Origin: Brevundimonas fontaquae
GTDB taxonomy: Bacteria; Pseudomonadota; Alphaproteobacteria; Caulobacterales; Caulobacteraceae
Direction of reading: 5' to 3'
Length of the DNA stretch: 64,000 nt
Assembly: GCF_017086445.1 (NCBI RefSeq)
Contig: NZ_CP070968.1
Span: 1,240,001-1,304,000 of the forward strand
Of this stretch, positions 55,834-64,000 are shown piece after piece. How positions within the stretch are numbered: position 1 is the first letter of the stretch; each line of letters starts with the position of its first letter. A model generated the notes under the pieces. It did no database searches. It saw only the letters and a program-made list of their open reading frames with translations, and was not told the DNA's origin. Both the position numbers and the translations under genes were made by a program.

Positions 55834-57255
55834 TCAGCCGTTGCGCCGCGCCCTCAGCCGCAATCGCATCGGCTCGCGGCTGCGCAGGGTGATCTGGTGG
55901 ACCGGACGGGGTTCCGCCGTGGTCAGGGCCTCGACATCGGCGACGCCAAGGATGGCGGCCAGGGCGATCATCGCCTCCTGCAGGGCGAAGGCGGCGCCGA
56001 TGCAGACGCGGGGTCCGGCGCTGAAGGGAATGTAGGCGTAGCGATCGATGGCCTTGCGGTTCTCGGGCAGGAAACGCTCGGGCTGGAAGGCGTCGGGGTC
56101 GTCCCACAGCAGCTGGTGACGCTGAAGAATCCACGGCGAGATGATGACGGTGGCGCCGGCCTTGATCGTCTGTCCGCCAATCTCGTCGTCGGCCAGGGCC
56201 TTGCGGGCCATGGTCGGGGCGGGCGGAAACAGGCGCATCGTCTCCTCCAGCACGGCGCGGGTCCAGGGCAGGGCCTCGGCCCATTTCGGATCGGAGACGT
56301 CGAAGGCGTCGGCCTCGACCTGGAGCCGGGCCAAATACTCCGGCTGGCGCGACAGCAGATGCAGGGTCCAGCCCAGGGCGCGGGCCGTGGTCTCATGCCC
56401 CGCCAGGATGAAGGTCAGGATGTTGGCCGCGACCTCTTCGTCGGTCAGGCCCGGACCGCCGTTCTCATCCCGCGCCAGCAGAAGCGCGCTGAGCAGGTCG
56501 TCGGGCGGCGCCTCGCCCGTTCCGGCCCCACGCTCGATCCGGGCGCGGCGGGCTTCGACCAGTTTGGTGACGCGCTGCTCGAAGAAGCGGGCCGAGCGGA
56601 AGCTGGCCAAGCGGCCCAGGCGCGGGGCCCAGTCCGGCGCGCCCAGCACGTCCAGCGGATCGATGCGCGCGCCATTGGCCAGGAACTGGTTCAGCGCCCG
56701 CTCGAACCCGCGCGCTTCGCCGCCCAGCTCGTCCGAGAACATGGTCGCCGACAGAATGTCGAAGGTCAGGCCCGACATTTCGCTGTCGATATCCAGCACC
56801 CGCCCGCGCGCCGACAGCGACCAGGCGGCCACGCGCGCGTGACAGACCTCGGCCATTCGGGCGTTCAGCGTCGCCATCTTGGCGGGGGTGAACAGGGGCG
56901 CGAGGATACGCCGGGCGCGACGCCAGACCTCGCCCTCGGTCAGCAGCAGGCCCTCAGCCAGCATCGGCCCCAGCACACGCCGTTGCAGATCGCCCTTCAC
57001 ATAGTTGGCGGCGTTCTCGGTCAGGACGTGCCGCACCCCCTCGGGATGGCTGACCACCAGGATTTCGCCAAAGGCTGAGGATCCATGCAGTTGCGGCTCG
57101 GTGAAATGCCGCTCGGACCACATCTGGATCGGATCGCGCCAGCTGATCCACAGGAAGGGCAGCAGCGACAGCGGTTTGCCCGCGCGCCGGGGCGGTATGG
57201 CAGGGCGGAAGATGGTGTCGGCGGTCGTCGCGTCCATCAGACGCTCCCTGTTCAA
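55834..57255 (-). CDS. cytochrome P450
   Basis: 473 residues. Heme-binding loop 'FSAGPRVCIGAAFALQEAMIALA' (Cys ligand), I-helix 'FILAGHETTARALGWTLHLLS', K-helix 'LEETMRLFPPAPTMARKAL' (ExxR). This is the CYP102/CYP4-like (class E) type by its sequence. Starts at 57255, or at ATG 57237 ('MDATTADT'). No ferredoxin or reductase gene beside it; it must share a redox partner. Substrate unknown. Confidence 0.94.
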   Translation of the reverse strand: MNRERLMDATTADTIFRPAIPPRRAGKPLSLLPFLWISWRDPIQMWSERHFTEPQLHGSSAFGEILVVSHPEGVRHVLTENAANYVKGDLQRRVLGPMLAEGLLLTEGEVWRRARRILAPLFTPAKMATLNARMAEVCHARVAAWSLSARGRVLDIDSEMSGLTFDILSATMFSDELGGEARGFERALNQFLANGARIDPLDVLGAPDWAPRLGRLASFRSARFFEQRVTKLVEARRARIERGAGTGEAPPDDLLSALLLARDENGGPGLTDEEVAANILTFILAGHETTARALGWTLHLLSRQPEYLARLQVEADAFDVSDPKWAEALPWTRAVLEETMRLFPPAPTMARKALADDEIGGQTIKAGATVIISPWILQRHQLLWDDPDAFQPERFLPENRKAIDRYAYIPFSAGPRVCIGAAFALQEAMIALAAILGVADVEALTTAEPRPVHQITLRSREPMRLRLRARRNG

Positions 57256-57342
57256 GTCGCCGGTTCAGCCAGGCGTATCGCTTCTGAAACGCGCCATCCG
57301 GCTCCTGCGTTCATGCGGGATCAATGCTACGTCAACGCGGCG

Positions 57343-57804
57343 TCAACGCGACGGGCGCGCCCTGCCGATCGCGGCGAGCAACCTCGTCATATCTTCGGCG
57401 GCCGGGTCTTTCGCGCGCTGGCTGGAGACGGCAGGTTTCGAAGCCGTCGCTACGGGGGCCGCGGCTTGAGCCGCTCTCTTCTTTTCGCGCCGTTCGAACA
57501 GAAAGCGTTGAAGACCCCATACGAGGTGAGGCGTCCACGGCTGGCCGCAGGCGGTGCTCTTGCCGGCCTTGTTCAGCAGGCCGGCGACCTCGTTGGGCCG
57601 GGTGAAGCCGCTCTTGAAACAGGCGCGGAGCAGGGGGTCCAGCTCGTCCAGAAACGCCTCTTTGGAGCGATCACGAAAGGCGAAATGCTTCAGTTCGTCT
57701 CTGGTGATCTGCGAAGGCTTGGAAGACGGCCGCCCAGTCGACGGGGCCTTGGTGCGGGTGGGCCCCGCTGGCTTTCCGCCGCCGCGATAGGGTCCCTTCG
57801 CCAA
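57343..57804 (-). CDS. basic protein with resolvase-like C-terminal segment, unknown
   Basis: 153 residues, strongly basic. The N-terminus is disordered ('MAKGPYRGGGKPAGPTRTKA'). The centre 'LKHFAFRDRSKEAFLDELDPLLRACFKSGFTRPNEVAGLLNKAGKSTACGQPWTPHLVWGLQRFLF' resembles the helix after the catalytic part of serine recombinases ('LN..G..T..G..W....V...L'), but no recombinase domain is present. May be DNA-binding. Ends in a basic tail. Between P450 and DUF305 genes. Confidence 0.55.
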   Translation of the reverse strand: MAKGPYRGGGKPAGPTRTKAPSTGRPSSKPSQITRDELKHFAFRDRSKEAFLDELDPLLRACFKSGFTRPNEVAGLLNKAGKSTACGQPWTPHLVWGLQRFLFERREKKRAAQAAAPVATASKPAVSSQRAKDPAAEDMTRLLAAIGRARPSR

Positions 57805-57806
57805 TC

Positions 57807-58252
57807 TCAGTTCGCCGGAGGGGCGGTCAGCGCCCAGGCCTTCATCTCGGCGACCTCGCGCGTCTGTGTGTCGACGATGGCCTGGGCCATGCGTCGAATT
57901 TCCGGGTCGCGGCTGTCGCGCAGGGCGACCTTGGCCATGGCGACGGCGCCTTCGTGGTGAGCGATCATCTTGGCGACATAGGCCTGATCGATCGTCTGAC
58001 CCGAGGCGGCGGCCATCTTGCGGTGCATCTCGGCTTCGGAGGCGGCGAAGGCCCGATCTCCAGGCGTGGCTCCGGGGGTAGGGCCGCCCATGGCGTGACC
58101 GTCATGACCGGCGGCCTGCATCTGTTCGGTCGTGCGCGCCGCCGCGGCCTGGTGGGCGGCTGAAGTGTCACGCAGCGCCTGTTGCACCGGATCGCCGCCG
58201 CCGTCGCAGGCGCTCAGCACGCCGAGCAGGGCAAGCGGCGCCAGGACGCGGA

Positions 58253-58256
<4 letters not shown>
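57807..58256 (-). CDS. DUF305 domain lipoprotein
   Basis: 149 residues from ATG 58256. Lipobox '[10 protein letters not shown]' (about Cys17). DUF305 signature '[62 protein letters not shown]': His-rich four-helix bundle, thought to bind metal such as copper; a His/Met region 'HDGHAMGG' lies before it. The start overlaps the purL stop by ATGA. Confidence 0.9.
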
Positions 58257-60469
<2,213 letters not shown>

Positions 60470-60526
60470 GGGCGGCGCTTCTAGCCGCAGATGCGCCGAA
60501 TGTCAGCCCGCGCGGCGCAAGATCGG

Positions 60527-60551
60527 GGAACATCGTCCATCGCAGGTGGTT
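60527..60551 (+). promoter_or_regulatory. EcfG-like stress promoter (one mismatch)
   Basis: GGAAC (60527-60531), 16-base spacer, GGTT (60548-60551). The -10 differs from CGTT at one base. The start point would be about 20 bases before the small acidic protein gene at 60580. Confidence 0.4.
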
Positions 60552-60579
60552 GATTCCGTCGACAGCCAAAGGAGCCGCC

Positions 60580-60720
60580 ATGACCGACACGCCCATCGAC
60601 CCCGCCGCTACCCCCGAAGACGACGACCTGCCCGAAATCGCCGCCGACGACGCCGGCGCCTCCGCCCTGGCCGAACGGGCTCAGAAACAGGCCGATGACG
60701 CCGGGGAGGACGAGGCGTGA
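60580..60720 (+). CDS. small acidic protein
   Basis: 46 residues: begins MTDTPIDPAATPEDDD and ends in QKQADDAGEDEA, about a third Asp plus Glu. AAAGGAG precedes ATG 60580, and it overlaps the next small gene by GTGA. No family recognised; a stress-related intrinsically disordered protein is plausible given the promoter motif upstream. Confidence 0.55.
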   Translation: MTDTPIDPAATPEDDDLPEIAADDAGASALAERAQKQADDAGEDEA

Positions 60721-60962
60721 GCAAGCCGCACACCGACCGCATCGTCCCGGCCTCGGGCCAGCAGATGGATCGTTCGAATGATCCTGAAACCACCGCAGAG
60801 ATGGACGTCGCGGCGCCGCAAGCGGCTCTGGCCAGCCGTCGTCAACGGCTGACCGGTTCGGCCGTCGGGGTCGGCAGCGTCGGCTTCGATGAAACCGGCG
60901 CCTTCGACGTGGGCGCCGATGACCACGCGCCTCAGGATGACGCGGTCACCGACAAACCCTGA
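60717..60962 (+). CDS. small acidic, probably disordered protein
   Basis: 81 residues from GTG 60717 coupled to the preceding tiny gene (GTGA). Polar and acidic with 'MDVAAPQAALASRRQRLTGSAVGVGSVGFDETGAFDVG' in the middle and 'DDHAPQDDAVTDKP' at the end. No domain recognised. Part of a two-gene unit with the 46-residue protein. Confidence 0.55.
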   Translation: MSKPHTDRIVPASGQQMDRSNDPETTAEMDVAAPQAALASRRQRLTGSAVGVGSVGFDETGAFDVGADDHAPQDDAVTDKP

Positions 60963-60965
60963 GGC

Positions 60966-61763
60966 TTAGCGAGCGCGTTCGACGCCGGGTCGCAGGCGGA
61001 AGGTCAGCAGCAGGCCGCCAATCAGCAGGACGATCGCGCCGGCCAGGGCCGTGAAGGCGACGGTCGGCTTGTCCGCCTGTTCGGCGACGAACGCGCCCAG
61101 AAGGCCCCAGGCCGTCGGCAGCGGATAGGCAAGGGTGCGCAGCACCGCCGTCACCCCCAAGGCGAAGACCGTAACGGCGACGATGGCGACGATGGCCCAC
61201 AGGTCAGGCGACAGGGCGGCGGGCAGGGCGTTGAACGCGGTCGCCGTCGTGATCAGGTTCAACGGCGCAGCCACCGTCAGCCACCCCGCCAAGGCCGCCA
61301 GCGGCCAAACAAGGAGGATGCGCTCGCGGTCGAACATCCGCAGCGCGCGGATGTGGCCGGATACGGCGAGCATCGGCAGCAGCAGCGCGATCAGCGAGGC
61401 GAAGATCACGCCCACGCTGGCGGCTTTCAGGTTCAGGGCCGCGACGATGATCCAGAAACCGATGCCGAAAAAGGCGACGGCGGACGGCAGCCCCATCCGG
61501 CCCAGCAGCGGGCTTTCACCCGTCTGCGGCAGGGCCTGACGGATCGCATAGGCCAGAATGCCGATATAGATCAGACCCCAGATCGAGAAGGCGTAGCCCG
61601 CAACGCGCAGGGTGCTGTTGCCGTCCGCAGCGAACTCGGACTGCGTGAGGCCCAGGCCGGACAGGTTCTGAACCAGGGGCACGATGATCGCGAAAAGGGC
61701 GGCGGCCAGGACGACCAGACGACGGGTGCGTTGGCGGGGCGTGGGACGGATGATGGAGGACAT
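60966..61763 (-). CDS. TspO-like multi-helix membrane protein
   Basis: 265 residues from ATG 61763, about eight TM helices. 'LRVAGYAFSIWGLIYIGILAYAIRQALP' recalls the 'F..WG.IY' core of the large tryptophan-rich sensory/TspO-related proteins; 'PLPTAWGLLGAFVAEQADKP' is also typical. Few tryptophans, so assignment is moderate. TspO proteins bind porphyrins and respond to stress. Confidence 0.65.
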   Translation of the reverse strand: MSSIIRPTPRQRTRRLVVLAAALFAIIVPLVQNLSGLGLTQSEFAADGNSTLRVAGYAFSIWGLIYIGILAYAIRQALPQTGESPLLGRMGLPSAVAFFGIGFWIIVAALNLKAASVGVIFASLIALLLPMLAVSGHIRALRMFDRERILLVWPLAALAGWLTVAAPLNLITTATAFNALPAALSPDLWAIVAIVAVTVFALGVTAVLRTLAYPLPTAWGLLGAFVAEQADKPTVAFTALAGAIVLLIGGLLLTFRLRPGVERAR

Positions 61764-61880
61764 TCGATTTCCGATGCGACGCTTGTTCCCGCCTTTACGC
61801 CTCGCCACGCCAGAAGGTTCACCGCGGCCGGCAGAAAAGTGAAGCTTGCATCGGCGGCCGGCGGCTTCATCCTGACCGAC

Positions 61881-62258
61881 ATGACGCTCAAAGCCTCCCT
61901 GCCGCCTCTGTTGATCGCGATCGTCGTGGCAGCGGGCCAGGCGTCCGCCCAGACGAGCGGAGCGCCCCTGCCGGCCTCGGTCCAGACTGCCTGGTCACGT
62001 GTTCGCGCAGCCCTAACGGCTCAGCAGCAGGCCAATGAGGTGCGGGGTTTCCTGTCGGCGCTCGCCAACGAGAACAGGCGGCCGACGATCCCGGCGCTGG
62101 ATGCGCGCGATATCGCCTCAGGCCGCGCCGTGTCACTTGATGACCCTGCCCTGGTGCAACGTCCGCAAGCGCATGAGGTCACGGTGACGGTGGATGGTCA
62201 GTTCCTGACCTACCGCCCGCTGTCGCGCGCCAGTCTGGAACCGTTTTTCGGCCGTTAG
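61881..62258 (+). CDS. small exported protein of unknown function
   Basis: 125 residues from ATG 61881. Signal peptide 'ASLPPLLIAIVVAAGQASAQ'. The mature part is helical ('VQTAWSRVRAALTAQQQANEVRGFLSALANENRRP') followed by a beta-like tail with 'VTVDGQFLTYRPLSRASLEPFFGR'. No family recognised. Divergent from the TspO-like gene. Confidence 0.55.
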   Translation: MTLKASLPPLLIAIVVAAGQASAQTSGAPLPASVQTAWSRVRAALTAQQQANEVRGFLSALANENRRPTIPALDARDIASGRAVSLDDPALVQRPQAHEVTVTVDGQFLTYRPLSRASLEPFFGR

Positions 62259-62283
62259 GAACAATCGGCTCGACCGCGTGGTT
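62258..62283 (+). promoter_or_regulatory. EcfG-like stress promoter (one mismatch)
   Basis: GGAAC (62258-62262), 17-base spacer, GGTT (62280-62283). It resembles the site at 60527 in having GGTT instead of CGTT. About 32 bases before the ATG of the next small acidic gene. Confidence 0.4.
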
Positions 62284-62315
62284 GTCAGGGGCAGTCCATA
62301 CTCAAGGAGCCCATC

Positions 62316-62540
62316 ATGGCCGATATCGACAACACTCAGCCCTCGCTCGAAGACGAAGTCGCCGTCAACCGCGCCATTGAACAGGGCCTCGGCGTCGGCG
62401 CCCGCGAACTGGCCGCCCAGCGCGAACCGGGCGGCGTGGTTACGCCGGACGAGGACGAAGGTTCTGAAGACGGGATGTCGACCGACGCTGGCGAGCTGGA
62501 CGAAAGCCTGGCCGTTCAGGGCGTCGACGACGCCGACTGA
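62316..62540 (+). CDS. small acidic protein
   Basis: 74 residues, AAGGAG upstream of ATG 62316. 'DIDNTQPSLEDEVAVNRAIEQGLGVGARELAAQREPGG' then an Asp/Glu-rich tail. Same compositional style as the two small proteins at 60580-60962. No family recognised. Its stop is immediately next to the purQ stop on the other strand, with no terminator space. Confidence 0.6.
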   Translation: MADIDNTQPSLEDEVAVNRAIEQGLGVGARELAAQREPGGVVTPDEDEGSEDGMSTDAGELDESLAVQGVDDAD

Positions 62541-63203
62541 TCAGGCAGCCGCGTAGATGCTCTGGAACAGGGTCGCGCCGTCGGCGGAGCCGAGTTCGGC
62601 TTCGAAGGCGCGATCCGGGTGGGGCATCATGCCCAGGACATTGCCGCGCGCGTTCTGGATGCCGGCGATATCGTTGACCGAGCCGTTGGGGTTGTCGACG
62701 TAGCGGAAGACGACCTGACCTTCGCCCTCGATCCGGGCCAGGGTTTCGGCGTCGGCGAAGAAGTTTCCGTCGCCGTTGCCCTGGGTCATCGTCACTTCGC
62801 GCTGACCTTGATAGCCGGCGGTGAAGCGGGTCTGGCCGTTTGCGACGGTCAGGGCGATGGGCTTGCAGACGTATTTCAAACCCTTGTTGCGCAACAGGGC
62901 GCCGGGCAGCATTCCGGCCTCACACAGGATCTGGAAGCCGTTACAGATGCCGACCACGGCGACACCGTCGTCCGCCGCCTTCTTGACCGCCTGCATGACC
63001 GGCGACTGGGCCGCCATGGCGCCGCAGCGCAGATAGTCGCCGTAGGAGAAGCCGCCGGGAATGACGATCAGGTCCAGGCCCTGGGGCAGGTCGGTCTCGG
63101 CGTGCCACACCATCGAGACCGGCTCGCCGGTGGAGCGTTCGACGGCGACCTTGCAGTCGCGATCACAGTTGGAACCGGGGAAGACGATGACGGCTGCGCT
63201 CAT
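62541..63203 (-). CDS. purQ: phosphoribosylformylglycinamidine synthase subunit PurQ
   Basis: 220 residues, class I glutamine amidotransferase. Nucleophile in '[25 protein letters not shown]', the His-x-Asp/Glu partner in '[11 protein letters not shown]', start '[19 protein letters not shown]', and '[19 protein letters not shown]'. Supplies ammonia to PurL. In related bacteria purS is usually directly upstream; here an MFS gene occupies that place. Confidence 0.97.
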   Translation of the reverse strand: MSAAVIVFPGSNCDRDCKVAVERSTGEPVSMVWHAETDLPQGLDLIVIPGGFSYGDYLRCGAMAAQSPVMQAVKKAADDGVAVVGICNGFQILCEAGMLPGALLRNKGLKYVCKPIALTVANGQTRFTAGYQGQREVTMTQGNGDGNFFADAETLARIEGEGQVVFRYVDNPNGSVNDIAGIQNARGNVLGMMPHPDRAFEAELGSADGATLFQSIYAAA

Positions 63204-63236
63204 GGCGCGGGCCTTTAGCAGGGTTCTTTCGCCTTG

Positions 63237-64000
63237 TCAGGCCGTCGCGCGCGCCCGACCGGTCAACCAGGCGATCAGGAAGATGACGAATCCTCCCAGC
63301 GACAGGCCCATGCCGACCCAACCGGTCGAGGCCCAGCCATAGCCGGCCGCGATCGCCATTCCGCCCAGCAGCGGGCCGATGGCGTTGGCCGTGTTGAACG
63401 CCGAGTGATTCAGCGCCGCCGCCAGGGTCTGGGCGTCGCCGGCGACGTCCATCAGCCGTGTCTGCAGGATCGAACCCAGACCGCCTCCGCCGCCGATCAG
63501 GAAGACCACGACCATCACGGCCCACAGGTGCGGCGCCGCCAGCGGATAGAGGGCCAGCGCCGCTGCACTCCATAGCAACAGGCCGCCGGCCGCCTTGAAT
63601 CCCAGATGATCCGCCGCCCAGGCCCCCAGGATGTTGCCGACGAACATGCCGATGCCGAACACGGCGAAGACCCACGGCATCAGGGCTGGGCCGATGCCTG
63701 TGACGGACTGCAAGGTCGAGGCGAGATAGGCGTAGACCGCGAACATGCCGCCAAAGCCGATGGCGCCGACGCCCAGCGTCAGCCAGACCTGGCTGCGCTT
63801 TAACGCGCCCAGCTCGCGCCACGGGCTGGCGTCGTGATGGGCCGGATCGCGCGGTGCGAACAGGGCGACCAGGACCATGGTCAGAACCGCCAGCATGCCG
63901 ACGATGGCGAACGTCCAGCGCCAGCCGTGGGCATGGCTGATGATGTTGACGACGGGCACGCCCAGAACGGTGCCTACCGTCAGTCCCATCAGGATGGTAG
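63237..64000 (-). CDS. MFS transporter (partial, N-terminal part beyond the window)
   Basis: About 254 residues visible, cut at the window end. Contains helices of the second half plus part of the first: 'LTVGTVLGVPVVNIISHAHGWRWTFAIVGMLAVLTM' (TM5-6 region with the 'GWRWTF' motif of drug/arabinose efflux types) and 'GSILQTRLMDVAGDAQTLAAALNHSAFNTANAIGPLLGGMAIAAGYGWASTGWVG'. This resembles AraJ/YdhP-type exporters. Its 3' end is 33 bases before purQ. Confidence 0.88.
   Translation of the reverse strand, partial: TILMGLTVGTVLGVPVVNIISHAHGWRWTFAIVGMLAVLTMVLVALFAPRDPAHHDASPWRELGALKRSQVWLTLGVGAIGFGGMFAVYAYLASTLQSVTGIGPALMPWVFAVFGIGMFVGNILGAWAADHLGFKAAGGLLLWSAAALALYPLAAPHLWAVMVVVFLIGGGGGLGSILQTRLMDVAGDAQTLAAALNHSAFNTANAIGPLLGGMAIAAGYGWASTGWVGMGLSLGGFVIFLIAWLTGRARATA

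Overview
The window reads as a GC-rich alphaproteobacterial chromosome, most likely Caulobacteraceae and close to Brevundimonas. This is inferred from gene content and order, not from a database match. Pointers are the zapA / 6S RNA / 5-formyl-THF ligase block, a DUF6481 protein, ELM1-like and RraB-like proteins, SleB-type cell wall hydrolases, an HWE-family kinase, a large TonB-dependent receptor, GANTC (CcrM) sites and a promoter matching the alphaproteobacterial EcfG/SigT consensus. There is no rRNA, recognisable tRNA, IS element, prophage or CRISPR array. Nearly all of the sequence is coding, with many 4-base ATGA/GTGA overlaps.

Layout. 0-2.5 kb: PadR regulator plus HAAS-type membrane protein, then a membrane protein/XRE regulator pair behind a 34-bp palindrome. 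2.5-4.2 kb: alkylation repair (an Ada-AlkA fusion that has lost the middle of its glycosylase domain, then Ogt). 4.2-9.8 kb: TPR protein, LamG lipoprotein, host-attachment-family protein, chemotaxis receptor, threonine deaminase. 9.9-14.4 kb: NAD biosynthesis operon nadA-(M50 protease)-nadB-nadC with a clear operator. 14.4-24 kb: two cell wall hydrolases, a glycine-zipper lipoprotein with a stress-sigma promoter, DUF6481, two large PAS/GAF histidine kinases and a single-domain response regulator. 24-32 kb: aldo/keto reductase, trxB, ELM1-like protein, VOC protein, greA, GST, small proteins and an SLC1-type symporter.

32-42 kb is the most accessory-looking part: a sulfotransferase-like protein with three near-identical 168-bp coiled-coil repeats and an AT-rich N-terminal half, carB and an RraB-like gene, then a TonB-dependent receptor followed by a second sulfotransferase. 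42-51 kb: HAD phosphatase, SDR, S41 peptidase, cstA with its small partner, a 145-bp inverted repeat, purT, VOC protein, transketolase. 51-55.8 kb: zapA, 6S RNA, 5-formyl-THF cyclo-ligase, YmdB-type phosphoesterase, glycosyltransferase, tyrosine phosphatase, COG4705 membrane protein. 55.8-64 kb: cytochrome P450, an unrecognised basic protein, DUF305 lipoprotein, purL, a cluster of small acidic proteins with stress-type promoters, a TspO-like membrane protein, purQ and an MFS transporter cut by the window end.

Working together: purT, purL, purQ and the folate ligase serve purine and one-carbon metabolism; nadABC makes nicotinate mononucleotide; ada-like and ogt handle alkylated DNA; zapA and 6S RNA link division and growth phase. 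The least explained items are the deleted AlkA domain, the protease inside the nad operon, the sulfotransferase/receptor islands beside carB, and the small proteins that may belong to a general stress regulon.
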